A DNA stretch of 64,000 bases from Roseibium suaedae (GCF_900142725.1 NZ_FRBW01000006.1:62001-126000), one strand, 5' to 3'. Numbered from the stretch's first letter, positions 25,841-34,905 are shown. Numbers and translations: made by a program. Notes: generated from the letters alone by a model not told the origin.

Positions 25841-25869
25841 AGAGAATCACTTCCTCCGACGAAAGTCAA
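25841..25869 (-). promoter_or_regulatory. ctRNA promoter
   Basis: Read on the minus strand: -35 TTGACT (25869-25864), 17-bp spacer, -10 TTCTCT (25846-25841). Start of transcription is expected near 25834. The CTTGAC -35 is typical of alphaproteobacterial ctRNA promoters. Confidence 0.65.
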
Positions 25870-25933
25870 GTCTGCGCAGCTGACCCCAGCTTGCGGGCAC
25901 CCTGATTTATTGCCTTTTTCAAGGTGATTGGCC

Positions 25934-27286
25934 ATGACGGAGCGGATTGCGACGACGCCTTTTGGCGGCGGACAGTATACTATTGCCTTGTTCAAGGCGC
26001 AGCAGCGCATGGATCGCTTGCGTGATTCGGCCCGCGAAAGCGCGGAGCAGGGCGGCAACCTGACGGCCAAGGCCGACAAGTGGCAGCTTTTGCGCGCCCT
26101 GACCGAAGCCCGCGCCGATTTCGGCCTGTCCGATCGCGCCATTGCGGTGCTGGAAGCGCTGACAAGCTTTCATCCGGGCAAGGAACTGGATGGAACGGCA
26201 GACATGATCGTCTTCCCGTCCAATGCGGAACTGTCCATTCGCACCCGCGGCATGGCGCCGGCCACCCTGCGCCGTCATATCGCGGCGCTGATCCAGGCAG
26301 GGCTCCTGCTGCGCCGGGACAGCCCCAATGGCAAGCGGTTTGTCCGCCGGGATGCGTCCGGTGGCTTGGACGAGGCTTTCGGCTTCAATCTCGCGCCGCT
26401 GGCGCTCAGCGCGCCGGAGATCTTCGAGAAGGCGGAAGCGGCACGGGCGCGTTCGGCTGCCGTGCGCAAGGTGCGCGGGGAAATCACGCTGCATCTGCGC
26501 GACATTGCCAAGATGATTGCGGCGGCTCACGAGGATGGCCACGCGCTCCGCCAGCCTGCGCTCTGGCAAGACTTCACCCTGGGCCTGCAAGCCCTCTCCG
26601 GCCGTGTTCTGCGCCATGCGCCACTGGAAGACCTGAACCAGCGCCGGGACGGGCTCCTGCGTCTCAGGGCCGAGGTGGAATCTGCCTTCCTGGCGGGCAT
26701 GAGCGAAGCCGACCTGAATGCTGTCGATTGTGCTTATGAAGAGGAAGAATCCCGTAAATACAATGATTTAGATCTGAATATGAGCGGCAATGACCACCAT
26801 AATGAGCTCCATATTCAGAATTCAAAAACAGAACTCTCATATGAATATCTCAAAGAAAACAGTGAAGCGGCGGATGCTCCGGATCTGACCAATCTCTCCC
26901 TTGGCCGAAGCGCTGTTCCTTCCGTCAATCAGGAAGCGGATGCCCTGCCAAATGTCGAGCAGAAGGCGGAAGCGGTTCCCCTGTCGGATCTGAAGCGGGC
27001 CTGTCCTCAATTTGCCGATTACGCGCTCAACGGGCTGATCACCTGGGCCGATGCGCGGGCCGCCGCTGATCTGGCCCGGCCGATGCTCGGCATTTCCGCA
27101 GATGCCTGGGGCAGGGCGCAAAAGGCGATGGGCCTGGCCGGCGCCATTGTCACCATCGCCTACTTGATCGAGCGGGCAGGGGAGATCAAATCCCCCGGCG
27201 GCTACATCCGCACCCTGACCCTGAAGGCCGACGCCGGCAAGTTCCGCCTGCGCCCGATGCTGGACTCGCTGTTGAACCGGGAGTGA
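25934..27286 (+). CDS. repC: Replication initiator RepC
   Basis: 450 residues from ATG 25934; AAGG lies 9 bp upstream, and a TTG 6 bp earlier is a weaker choice. The N-terminus ERIATTPFGGGQYTIALF and the following helical winged-helix domain (ALLQAGLLLRRDSPNGKRF region preceded by RTRGMAPATLRRHIAAL) are diagnostic of RepC, found only in repABC replicons. The mid-portion has an AT-rich stretch, which is where the origin lies in characterised relatives. Expression is probably limited by the ctRNA upstream. Confidence 0.96.
   Translation: MTERIATTPFGGGQYTIALFKAQQRMDRLRDSARESAEQGGNLTAKADKWQLLRALTEARADFGLSDRAIAVLEALTSFHPGKELDGTADMIVFPSNAELSIRTRGMAPATLRRHIAALIQAGLLLRRDSPNGKRFVRRDASGGLDEAFGFNLAPLALSAPEIFEKAEAARARSAAVRKVRGEITLHLRDIAKMIAAAHEDGHALRQPALWQDFTLGLQALSGRVLRHAPLEDLNQRRDGLLRLRAEVESAFLAGMSEADLNAVDCAYEEEESRKYNDLDLNMSGNDHHNELHIQNSKTELSYEYLKENSEAADAPDLTNLSLGRSAVPSVNQEADALPNVEQKAEAVPLSDLKRACPQFADYALNGLITWADARAAADLARPMLGISADAWGRAQKAMGLAGAIVTIAYLIERAGEIKSPGGYIRTLTLKADAGKFRLRPMLDSLLNRE
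26735..26870. other. oriV: Candidate replication origin within repC
   Basis: An AT-rich block inside a GC-rich gene, reading as a polar linker rich in Asn, Asp, Glu and Tyr. In characterised repABC plasmids (pTiR10, p42d) the origin is contained in such an AT-rich region of repC. Boundaries here are approximate. Confidence 0.65.
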
Positions 27287-27378
27287 GGGCTGGGCGCTTG
27301 AATTCGACGTGAACTGGCAGGAAAATCCTGAGATTTCACAATCGTGTTTTGCACCAAGAAGTTATGAGCGAAGGTAGA

Positions 27379-27576
27379 ATGAGCGCATTTGAGGAAGATG
27401 AATATGTTGGCGCAGACGCGCTTTCCAGGCGGACAAAGTTGACCGAGATCCGTGTTGACCCTGAGAAATGGGAAACCTTGTATCAGGACATGGAAACAGG
27501 AGATCTATGGGTACTGGATTACCCGAATTCTCACCTTCACGGCGGTGGAAGCCCGAGGCTCAGAAGAAAATTCTGA
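27379..27576 (+). CDS. Imm27-like immunity protein
   Basis: 65 residues from ATG 27379 (AAGG just upstream; ATG 27364 is an alternative giving 5 more residues). DPEKWETLYQDMETGDLWVL followed by DYPNSHLHGGGSPRL matches the conserved core of the Imm27 family (W-x-x-L-Y-x-D-x-x-x-G-x-x-W-x-L-x-Y-P-x-S-x-x-H-G-G-G). Imm27 proteins neutralise toxin domains of polymorphic and secreted toxins. The C-terminus is short for the family, so it may be slightly truncated. No cognate toxin is adjacent: upstream is repC, downstream a membrane protein. Orphan immunity gene or decayed locus. Confidence 0.7.
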   Translation: MSAFEEDEYVGADALSRRTKLTEIRVDPEKWETLYQDMETGDLWVLDYPNSHLHGGGSPRLRRKF

Positions 27577-27682
27577 AAGCTCACGTCACTGCAGAGAAAT
27601 AAATAATTCGGATTATAATCCGCCACGATCTTCCATAATGCGATTTTCTAAGAAATATTCATTTCCGCAGGAAAAAATTGAT

Positions 27683-28099
27683 ATGAGCAACAAAAGTATA
27701 TCTATTTTATTTATTGCGACCGTCGTTGTTCAGATACTGTCCGCAATTCTCTTTTCGATGTTTTCTGATGGGTTTTATTCCTTGTCTGATGGGCAGCTGT
27801 TTAAATGCGGAGATCTTGTCTCATCCGGTGGGGACGATGAAGTGATCATGCTGGTTTTTGCAGGGCTCGTTTTTCCGGCTCTGTTCAGAATTTTCAGAAT
27901 GAAGAGGAAGGCCAGTGGAGCTGAGGCTTTCATTTTCATTGGAATAATGGGGGCAAGCATATGGATTGCACTGCAAAGCTCCGACTGTGGAGAGTTTGCA
28001 ACCACCATGATTGGAAACAGGGACCCATTTTTGCTCGTCTTCTTCGTCTCAGGACTGCTTTCCGTACTGACGATGGTCAAACTGGCTGTGCGACCTTAG
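27683..28099 (+). CDS. Small membrane protein, intact copy
   Basis: 138 residues from ATG 27683; the frame is open upstream but that stretch is not gene-like. Four hydrophobic segments are visible (about 6-28, 55-70, 82-98 and 116-135), with a basic loop [14 protein letters not shown] is lower than in the rep genes. Its 3' two-thirds and the following 160 bp are duplicated at 34900-35279, on the far side of the IS3/catabolic insertion. The setting among immunity-type genes suggests immunity or membrane protection, but no family is recognised. Confidence 0.6.
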   Translation: MSNKSISILFIATVVVQILSAILFSMFSDGFYSLSDGQLFKCGDLVSSGGDDEVIMLVFAGLVFPALFRIFRMKRKASGAEAFIFIGIMGASIWIALQSSDCGEFATTMIGNRDPFLLVFFVSGLLSVLTMVKLAVRP

Positions 28100-28262
28100 A
28101 GAAGACGGCGCTCGATGCCGGAGCTATCTGTAGAAGGGGAGGGAGTTCTTTCGCGCTCGTTTCAGGGCAGAGAACAGCTTTCTTCTCCAGTGATTGCCGC
28201 GAGCAGTTCACGGAACTGCATCGCCAACGTTCAAATGAGTGGAATTTTTCAATGATTGCTGA
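27889..28262. repeat. Left copy of a 374-bp duplication
   Basis: Nearly identical to 34900-35279. It covers the C-terminal part of the membrane-protein gene, a possible 46-codon frame (28115-28255) and the sequence up to ATTGCTGA, where the IS3-family end begins. In the right copy the same point reads on into an intact gene (35269), so that gene's left counterpart was cut off by the insertion. Confidence 0.85.
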
Positions 28263-28263
28263 T

Positions 28264-28434
28264 TGAACCGCGCCGGGTTTGCCGGAGGCTATTTGGTTTA
28301 AGTTATGCGGCCACGGCCGTTTGTTCCAACGCAGCGTAATATTGTTGCTCTGCTTCAGCCGGAGCGATGTTTCCTATGGGCTCCAGAAGACGCCGGTGGT
28401 TGAACCAGTCGACCCATTCGAGTGTAGCGAACTC
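28264..28434 (-). mobile_element. IS3-family element, 3' fragment
   Basis: Begins with a 27-bp terminal inverted repeat (28264-28290, starting TGAACCGCGCCGGG). This is followed by the 3' end of an IS3 OrfB, whose last codons (28303-28434) encode EFATLEWVDWFNHRRLLEPI and end at TAA. The rest of the element lies 5.9 kb away at 34353-34905, same orientation. The two halves join at the residue level, so a block was inserted into the transposase gene. Confidence 0.85.
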
Positions 28435-28455
28435 AATCGAAGCACCTGTTACGCC

Positions 28456-29175
28456 TCAGCTTATTCCAGCACTAAGCAGGACGCTTGATGCAGAATCGAA
28501 GTGTTCCGTCATCGTTTCCTCGGCGAGAGAGGCATCCTGAGTCATGATCGCTTCCGCAAGCCTCTGGTGGCATAAAATGTTGCCCTTTCGGTTCTCTATG
28601 GTGGCACGGCTTTTCCAGCCGATCAGCCACGTACGCTTTGTGATGACGCGGAATGATCCAACTAAGATCCCGTAGAGCGAATTGCCAGAGGACTGGGCAA
28701 TCAGTTCATGGAAACCGATGTCAAGTTCCATCAAGGTCTCCGGGTCGTCTATCGCTTCCATCATCCGATATGAGACCTCCAGGATTTCTCGGGCCTGCTG
28801 CTCGCTACGTCGAAGCGCCGCAAGTTTCGCGGTGCGCAGCTCCAAGGTCCTTCTGACATCCAGAACTTGTTGAATACTGAGCTCCTTCATGTCGACCGTG
28901 TGGTCGATGATCGTGCTCAAAGGCGCAGCGTCCGGCGCTCCAACCCTTGCGCGTCTGCCCGTACTGACCTCAATGATCCCGAGTGTTGCGAGTGCTCGAA
29001 ATGCCTCCCGTGTGACGGTCCTGGAGACGTCCAGGTGCGCCGCCATTGCGGTCTCACTTGGCATCAGGCTTCCAGGGAGAAGCTGGTTTTCCCGAATGAA
29101 ATTGCGGATTCCTCCAATCGTTTGCTCAACAAGCCCCTGATCGGCCGAACCTTCCTGTAGTATAGGTTTTTTCAT
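28456..29175 (-). CDS. GntR-family (FadR-type) regulator
   Basis: 239 residues from ATG 29175 (AAGGA upstream). The winged helix is at the N-terminus (IRENQLLPGSLMPSETAMAA then HLDVSRTVTREAFRALATLG), followed by an all-helical FCD ligand domain with the conserved metal-binding residues in MELDIGFHELIAQSSGN and the C-terminal NRKGNILCHQRLAEAIMTQD. It is divergent from the dehydratase, SDR and TRAP genes and is the likely repressor of that operon, with a sugar acid as inducer (inference). It ends 21 bp from the insertion junction inside the IS. Confidence 0.9.
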   Translation of the reverse strand: MKKPILQEGSADQGLVEQTIGGIRNFIRENQLLPGSLMPSETAMAAHLDVSRTVTREAFRALATLGIIEVSTGRRARVGAPDAAPLSTIIDHTVDMKELSIQQVLDVRRTLELRTAKLAALRRSEQQAREILEVSYRMMEAIDDPETLMELDIGFHELIAQSSGNSLYGILVGSFRVITKRTWLIGWKSRATIENRKGNILCHQRLAEAIMTQDASLAEETMTEHFDSASSVLLSAGIS

Positions 29176-29388
29176 TTTAGTGCATATCCTTGTCAATTTT
29201 GGTTGACAGCTTTTGGGTTTATCTGCTTATTTATGAGCAAGAAGAGTGCATAGGTCGAGCGATATGTCGGTTTAGGAGGAAACACAAGCGTACCAAATCA
29301 TTAAGTTTGGATAGCTTGAATTCTGCGTCGCAACGTCTCGCTAATGCTGACCTCTCGGTCATTCCTGATCGAAACAAAGAGAGCAAGT

Positions 29389-30588
29389 ATGAAAGTCACA
29401 GCCATCAAGACCTTCCGCGTAGACGAATTTTCTAACGTCTTGTGGGTTCACGTCGAAACAGATGCGGGTATTACTGGTCTTGGCGAGACATTCTACGGAG
29501 CTGCTTCTGTCGAGGCGCATATCCATGATACGCTAGCGAGCCGTTTGCTTGGCCGAAATCCGCTGCACATTGAGGCGCTGCACCGGGAAATGCTGAACCT
29601 CCCCATGGGGCATGCCTCGACAGGGGCGGAGCATCGCGCCGCTTCCGCCGTGGACATCGCGTTGTGGGATATTTGGGGCAAGGTCTGCGGTCAACCAGTC
29701 CACCAGATGCTGGGCGGCCTATGCGTCGACAAGATGCGCGTCTACAATACCTGCGCCGGCAGCCGCTATGTGCGCACCAAGAAGATCAAGCCCGTCGATA
29801 CCTGGAACCTCGGTGAGGAAACCGGCCCCTACGAAGATCTCGATGGCTTCATGAACCGCGCCGGCGAGCTTGCCGAAGACCTGCTGTCCAACGGCATCAC
29901 GGCAATGAAAATCTGGCCCTTCGACCCGGCGGCGATGGAAAACCGCGGTCTGTTCATTTCCGCCGAGCAGATGAAGACGGCGATCCGCCCGTTTGAGCTG
30001 ATCCGCAAGGCCGTTGGCGACAAGATGGAGATCATGGTCGAGTTCCATTCCCTATGGAACCTGCCGACGGCGATGCAGATCGCTCGCGAGCTCGAACCTT
30101 TCAAGCCTACCTGGTACGAAGATCCAATCCGGATGAACTCTCCGCAGGCCTTGGCAGAATATGCCGACGCGACGACGGTCTGGACCTGTGCATCAGAGAC
30201 GCTTGGTACCCGTTTTGCTTATAAAGACTACCTTGACCGAAACGCGGCCCATGTCGTGATGGCGGACCTGTGCTGGACCGGCGGTCTGACCGAAGGACGC
30301 AAGATCGCCGCCATGGCGGAGACATACCACCGCCCCTTCGCGCCGCATGACTGCATCGGCCCGGTTGGATTTGCTGCGGCAATCCATATGAGTTTCTCGC
30401 AACCCAACACCCTCATCCAAGAGAGTGTACGTGCCTTCTACAAGGGGTGGTATCGCGAGCTGGTCACGGAAGTGCCGCGCATCGAGAACGGCTTTGTCTA
30501 TCCGATGGAGGGCCCGGGTCTCGGGACCGAATTGCGGTCGGACTTCTTTGATCGCAGCGATCTCACCATCCGTTCCTCTGAAGTGTGA
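29389..30588 (+). CDS. Enolase-superfamily sugar-acid dehydratase
   Basis: 399 residues from ATG 29389. It has the N-terminal capping domain and the mandelate racemase/muconate lactonising barrel. Visible active-site candidates: Lys in TAMKIWPFDP (about 174), metal ligands in IMVEFHS (E218), WYEDPIR (E244) and CASETLG (E270), and the His-Asp pair in FAPHDCIGPVG (about 320-321). This layout suits acid-sugar dehydratases (galactonate or related). The substrate cannot be fixed by reading. First gene of the catabolic operon; 191 bp of regulatory sequence separate it from the divergent GntR gene. Confidence 0.85.
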   Translation: MKVTAIKTFRVDEFSNVLWVHVETDAGITGLGETFYGAASVEAHIHDTLASRLLGRNPLHIEALHREMLNLPMGHASTGAEHRAASAVDIALWDIWGKVCGQPVHQMLGGLCVDKMRVYNTCAGSRYVRTKKIKPVDTWNLGEETGPYEDLDGFMNRAGELAEDLLSNGITAMKIWPFDPAAMENRGLFISAEQMKTAIRPFELIRKAVGDKMEIMVEFHSLWNLPTAMQIARELEPFKPTWYEDPIRMNSPQALAEYADATTVWTCASETLGTRFAYKDYLDRNAAHVVMADLCWTGGLTEGRKIAAMAETYHRPFAPHDCIGPVGFAAAIHMSFSQPNTLIQESVRAFYKGWYRELVTEVPRIENGFVYPMEGPGLGTELRSDFFDRSDLTIRSSEV

Positions 30589-30598
30589 GGGTGCGGAC

Positions 30599-31366
30599 AT
30601 GAGCATTTCTCTCTTCGATCTCAGTGGCAAGACCGCGCTGATCACCGGTTCGTCGCGTGGTCTCGGTCGCGCCTTTGCGGAAGGCCTTGCCGGCGCCGGC
30701 GCGAGGATCATCCTCAACGGCATCGATGAAGCGCGGCTACAGCAAACGGCATCCGAGATGCAGGGTCAGGGCTTGAACACGCTGACTGCGGCCTTCGACG
30801 TCACGAATGAAGCGGCTGTCGTTGCAGCTTTCGAGGCGTTCGACCGCGATGGCGTCGACGTGGACATTCTGGTCAACAATGCCGGCATCCAGTTCCGCAA
30901 GCCGATGCTCGAACTGGCGTCCGCCGATTGGCAGCGGGTGATCGACACCAACCTCACCTCTGCATTTCTGGTCGGTCGCGAGGCCGCCAAGAGGATGGCG
31001 GCGCGTGGCTTCGGCAAGATCATCAATGTCGGCTCGCTGACGTCCGAACTCGCGCGGGCAACCGTTGCGCCTTATACGGTCGCCAAGGGCGGCATCAAGA
31101 TGCTGACCAAGGCCATGGCCGCCGAATGGGCAGAAAAGGGCATTCAGGCGAATGCGATCGGCCCTGGCTACATGATTACCGACATGAATGAGGCTCTGCT
31201 GTCTGATCCCAAGTTTGACGCCTGGGTCAAGGGACGCACCCCCGCACGCCGTTGGGGTCGTCCGGAGGAGCTGGCCGGTACGGTGATCTATTTCGCGTCC
31301 GGTGCGTCGGATTATGTCAACGGACAGATCGTCTATGCCGATGGAGGTATGATTTCGGTGCTTTGA
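30599..31366 (+). CDS. SDR-family oxidoreductase, gluconate 5-dehydrogenase-like
   Basis: 255 residues. LSGKTALITGSSRGLGRAFA is the cofactor-binding loop, DILVNNAGIQF the NNAG motif, NVGSLTSELAR holds the catalytic Ser, and APYTVAKGGIKML the Tyr-x-x-x-Lys pair. The C-terminus (YVNGQIVYADGGMISVL) is complete. Closest by eye to IdnO/gluconate 5-dehydrogenases that interconvert keto- and hydroxy-sugar acids with NAD(P)H. It starts 10 bp after the dehydratase stop, with GAGGG as ribosome site. Confidence 0.88.
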   Translation: MSISLFDLSGKTALITGSSRGLGRAFAEGLAGAGARIILNGIDEARLQQTASEMQGQGLNTLTAAFDVTNEAAVVAAFEAFDRDGVDVDILVNNAGIQFRKPMLELASADWQRVIDTNLTSAFLVGREAAKRMAARGFGKIINVGSLTSELARATVAPYTVAKGGIKMLTKAMAAEWAEKGIQANAIGPGYMITDMNEALLSDPKFDAWVKGRTPARRWGRPEELAGTVIYFASGASDYVNGQIVYADGGMISVL

Positions 31367-31412
31367 GCGCCGCGCAAATGAAGCAGCTTCAACCAATCAG
31401 GGAGGAAATATC

Positions 31413-32384
31413 ATGAAAGCACTATCAATATTTGCCGCGGTTGCCGCACTGTGCGTGGCACTGCCCGCCCATGCCGCAGACTATACCGCAAAACTGTCGC
31501 TCGACGTCCAGGAAGGTAACCCGAAATACGTTGCTGCGGAAGGTTTTGCGAAAAAGGTGGCGGAAGCGACCAATGGTTCGGTGGAGATCAAACTCTTCGC
31601 TAATGGACTCCTGGGCGGTGAAACTGAATCCGCCGAGGGCATGCGCCTAGGGTCGGTGGAGATGGGGATCATCACCTCTTCGGTCTTCGCTTCATGGATT
31701 CCCGAAGTCCAGGTTCTGGACCTGCCATTCCTGTTTCGCAACGACGAACACGTCGTCGCGTCGAATGCTCTGCTCACCGATCGGTTGAAGGACAAGTTCG
31801 AGGCCCAGGGTTTCCACCTGCTTGGCTTTTCCATCAACGGCGCCCGCCAGCCGATGAGCACGTTCCCGATTGAAAAGCCGGAAGACGTTAAGGGCAAGAA
31901 GATGCGCGTGCTGCAAAGCCCGATCCATATCGCCCTTTGGAATCAGATGGGCGCCAATCCAGTCGCGATCCCGGCAGCGGAAGTCTATAACTCGATGCAG
32001 ACCGGCGTGGTCGACTACTTCGACAACACTGCGACCAACTACCTCACCTTTAAGTTCTATGAGGTCGCACCGCACTATACGGATCTGCGTCACATCTATG
32101 CGATCGGCGCCTGGGTGGTATCGAAGACCTGGTGGGACAACCTGCCGGCAGAAAGCCAGGAAGCGATCTCTGCAGCGGCCATCGAAGCCCAACGCGATCT
32201 GCCGCCGATGCAGGCAAAGGTCGACGCACAGTCGCTCGCCGAAGCGGTCAAGAACGGCGCCACCATTCATGAAGTTGCAGACAAAGAGGCTTGGAGAAGC
32301 CTGATGCGGCCGGTCTGGGATGAGTTCATCCCGAAGATCCCGGATGCGCAGCAGACCATCGAGGCAATCGAAGCAATTCAATAA
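31413..32384 (+). CDS. dctP: TRAP transporter substrate-binding protein
   Basis: 323 residues with a clear Sec signal peptide (KALSIFAAVAALCVALPAHA, cleaved after AHA). The mature protein has the DctP fold: ATNGSVEIKLFANGLLGGE, VQVLDLPFLFRNDEHV, then VKGKKMRVLQSPIHIALWNQ, where the Arg normally binds the substrate carboxylate, and YNSMQTGVVDYFDN. Periplasmic receptor for a carboxylate, most likely the sugar acid consumed by the two enzymes upstream. A GC-rich hairpin separates it from the permease gene. Confidence 0.93.
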   Translation: MKALSIFAAVAALCVALPAHAADYTAKLSLDVQEGNPKYVAAEGFAKKVAEATNGSVEIKLFANGLLGGETESAEGMRLGSVEMGIITSSVFASWIPEVQVLDLPFLFRNDEHVVASNALLTDRLKDKFEAQGFHLLGFSINGARQPMSTFPIEKPEDVKGKKMRVLQSPIHIALWNQMGANPVAIPAAEVYNSMQTGVVDYFDNTATNYLTFKFYEVAPHYTDLRHIYAIGAWVVSKTWWDNLPAESQEAISAAAIEAQRDLPPMQAKVDAQSLAEAVKNGATIHEVADKEAWRSLMRPVWDEFIPKIPDAQQTIEAIEAIQ

Positions 32385-32391
32385 AGATTGC

Positions 32392-32416
32392 GGGCCGGCC
32401 CTCCTGGGGCCGGCCC
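32392..32416 (+). terminator. Hairpin between dctP and the permease gene
   Basis: GGGCCGGCC (32392-32400) pairs with GGCCGGCCC (32408-32416) around a 7-nt loop, without a T-run. Such intercistronic hairpins commonly stabilise the binding-protein part of the mRNA so that receptor exceeds permease. Confidence 0.6.
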
Positions 32417-32452
32417 TGCCAAATCTGCGATTGCAAAGTGGGAGTGTGCACC

Positions 32453-34327
32453 ATGCCGGAAGTTCTTGCGTCGAATAAGATCCAGCGGGACCCTGCGACA
32501 AGCCGGTCGGCCATGCTGTTGAATGGTGTCCTGAGCGCTGGCGGGTTCCTGAATGTGGCAATCCTGCTTGCCATGATTGTCGTCGTCTTCTTTGGCGTCA
32601 TTGCGCGGTACGCCTTCAATTCGGGGCTCCCCTGGATCGAGGAATTTGCCATCTGGTGCTTCACCTGGCTCATTTTCCTCGGTGCGGCCCTCGGGGTCGC
32701 CAATGACCGCCATGTGGCGATGGACATGCTTGCAGAGGGCATCGGAGGCGCGCCGCGTTCAATTCTGTATTTCGCGCGCGACACCTTTACCGCGCTGACC
32801 CTGGTGGTCCTTCTGCTGGCCGGCTACAAGCTTTCCGCGATGATTGGCGGCACCAATGCGGCCTTGCAATGGCCAAACGCGCTGCGTTACGGCGTGATAC
32901 CGGTTTCTGGCGCAATCGGACTGATATCGCTCACCTTGCGCATCGCCATCCAGTCCGGTCTGCTGAGGAGTATCGCCTGCGTCACTACAGGTTTCGCGCT
33001 CTATGCCCTGATGCAATATCCGGCCCTCTCACCGTTTTCGGGGATGTCGGCCAGCCTCGTCATTATTACGGTGTTCTTCGCCACATTAGCGCTCGGCGTG
33101 CCGGTTGCGTTTTGCATGGTACTCGGCGCATTCGCAACGACCTGGAGCGGCGGACTGCTGCCACCACCTGCCATGATCCAGAACATGGTTGCCGGTTCGA
33201 CCAAGTTCATCCTTCTGGCGATCCCTTTCTTCCTCACCGCAGGGTATCTTCTGAATCTGGGCGGTCTGTCATCACGCCTGATCGACTTCGCCGCCGCCTG
33301 TTTCGGACACCTCCGGGGTGGTCTGGCGCAGGTCAACGTGTTCAACAGTGTCCTGGTCGGCGGCATTTCAGGCTCATCCGGGGCCGATGCGGCAAGCACC
33401 ACCAAGGTACTCGTGCCCGAAATGGTCAAGCGCGGCTACTCGCCCGAGTTTTCATGTGCTGTGACGGCGGTCTCGTCCATCCTGCCGAACATATTGCCAC
33501 CCGCGATCGCGATGCTGGTATATGCATCCGTTTCAAACGTGTCGATCGCACAGCTTTTCGTGGCAGGCATTGTTCCGGGCCTTCTAATCGCTGTTGGCCT
33601 TATGATCGTCAATTACATCATTGCCCGGCGCCGGGGCTATGAGAAGGCATCAGCCCGCGCGCCTCTTGGTGTTATCGGCAAGACCTTCGTGCGCGCACTG
33701 CCGGCCCTGGTGATTGCCGTTCTTGTCCTTGGGTGTATACGCTTCGGTGTTACCACGGCCACGGAAGCCGGTGTCGTCGCGCTCGTCTGGGCGTTCATCC
33801 TTGGCAAGTTCGTGTTCCGCGAATGCTCCTGGCGACAGATTTATGACGCGCTTGTGGACTGCGGCATCGACGCCGCCCTGATCGGCTTCCTGATCGCCGC
33901 TTCGGTTCCCTTCGCCTGGATACTCATCGCGGATGGTTTGCCGCAAGATCTGATTTCCTGGGCGCGTTCCGGCGACTTTGGGCCAGTTGTCCTGATGCTG
34001 ATCCTGATCGCCGTTCTGTTCATTGCCGGGATGTTTCTCGATCTTACCCCGGCCATGCTCATCGCTGCCCCGCTATTCCTGCCGCTGATGGCAAGTGGCG
34101 GCTTTGACCCGATCCATGTGGGGATCGTGATGATCATCGTGCTGCAACTCGGAGGCGTGACGCCGCCGGTTGGGATTCTGGTGTTTATCACGGCACAAAT
34201 CAGCAGAACACGACCGGCAGCTATTTTCCGAGAGGTTTTACCATTCCTCGTGGCGGTGGCATTTGCATTGGCACTTGTCGCTTCGCTACCGTTGACCACG
34301 CTTGGTCTGTGGAAGATCATAAGCTGA
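32453..34327 (+). CDS. dctQM: TRAP transporter fused small and large permease (DctQM)
   Basis: 624 residues from ATG 32453. Residues about 30-190 are a four-helix DctQ domain (LPWIEEFAIWCFTWLIFLG contains its W-x-EE-x motif). From about 195 a 12-helix DctM domain follows, with GGISGSSGADAASTTKVLVP and LQLGGVTPPVGILVF as signature loops. Fused Q-M proteins are a known TRAP variant. Sodium-driven uptake of the substrate bound by DctP. The gene ends 25 bp from the right junction with the IS fragment, so the catabolic block stops almost exactly at this operon's end. Confidence 0.92.
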   Translation: MPEVLASNKIQRDPATSRSAMLLNGVLSAGGFLNVAILLAMIVVVFFGVIARYAFNSGLPWIEEFAIWCFTWLIFLGAALGVANDRHVAMDMLAEGIGGAPRSILYFARDTFTALTLVVLLLAGYKLSAMIGGTNAALQWPNALRYGVIPVSGAIGLISLTLRIAIQSGLLRSIACVTTGFALYALMQYPALSPFSGMSASLVIITVFFATLALGVPVAFCMVLGAFATTWSGGLLPPPAMIQNMVAGSTKFILLAIPFFLTAGYLLNLGGLSSRLIDFAAACFGHLRGGLAQVNVFNSVLVGGISGSSGADAASTTKVLVPEMVKRGYSPEFSCAVTAVSSILPNILPPAIAMLVYASVSNVSIAQLFVAGIVPGLLIAVGLMIVNYIIARRRGYEKASARAPLGVIGKTFVRALPALVIAVLVLGCIRFGVTTATEAGVVALVWAFILGKFVFRECSWRQIYDALVDCGIDAALIGFLIAASVPFAWILIADGLPQDLISWARSGDFGPVVLMLILIAVLFIAGMFLDLTPAMLIAAPLFLPLMASGGFDPIHVGIVMIIVLQLGGVTPPVGILVFITAQISRTRPAAIFREVLPFLVAVAFALALVASLPLTTLGLWKIIS

Positions 34328-34352
34328 TCGCAAAACAGATTAGGAGGGCGTC

Positions 34353-34905
34353 CTCGACAGCTTCGAAGCTTCGCCACGGCCCGCGCCGATGAATGACCTC
34401 GGCCTTGTAAAGACCGTTGATCGTTTCGGCGAGAGCATTGTCGCAGCTGTCGCCGACACTCCCGACTGAGGGCTCGATACCCGCCTCGGCCAATCGTTCC
34501 GAATACCTGATCGACACATATTGAACACCCCTGTCAGAGTGGTGCACGAGGCCACCGCCATGAACGGGACGCCGATCATGAAGCGCTTGCTCCAGAGCAT
34601 CGAAAACGAAGGTCGCATGCGCTGTCCGGCTGCCGCGCCAGCCGAACATGCGCCGGGATGACGGCCCGCGCACCACTATCAACCTCAGATCTCTTGACCC
34701 ATTCGTTCAGCGTGTGCGCAGAGCAGCCGATCTTCGCCGCTATCGATACAATCGCCTGCCAGCGAGACCCGTGCTGGCGTTCATTATCCAGCACAAGGCG
34801 AACCGATCGCTCGCGGACTTCAGGGGAAAACTTGTTCGTCGTTTTGCTCAACGACGCTCCATCCTACTCAGGAGTTGAAGCCTCCGGAAAACCCGGCGCT
34901 GTTCA
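34353..34905 (-). mobile_element. IS3-family element, 5' fragment with decayed orfA/orfB
   Basis: The outer 27-bp inverted repeat is at 34879-34905 (two mismatches to the one at 28264). orfA starts at 34851 ([23 protein letters not shown] of IS3 OrfA) and runs to about residue 65, where an internal deletion joins it to the late DDE part of orfB. That part includes [20 protein letters not shown] and DNALAETINGLYKAEV and stops after WRSFEAVE at the insertion junction. About half of a normal element is missing, so it cannot encode an active transposase. Confidence 0.85.

Noticed and set aside
27452..27682. N-terminal extension of the small membrane protein
   Set aside because: It overlaps the Imm27-like gene in another frame and then AT-rich spacer; the ATG at 27683 directly before a hydrophobic segment is better.
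28435..34352. Composite transposon with two IS3 copies
   Set aside because: The left and right IS pieces are complementary parts of one element in the same orientation, not two copies.
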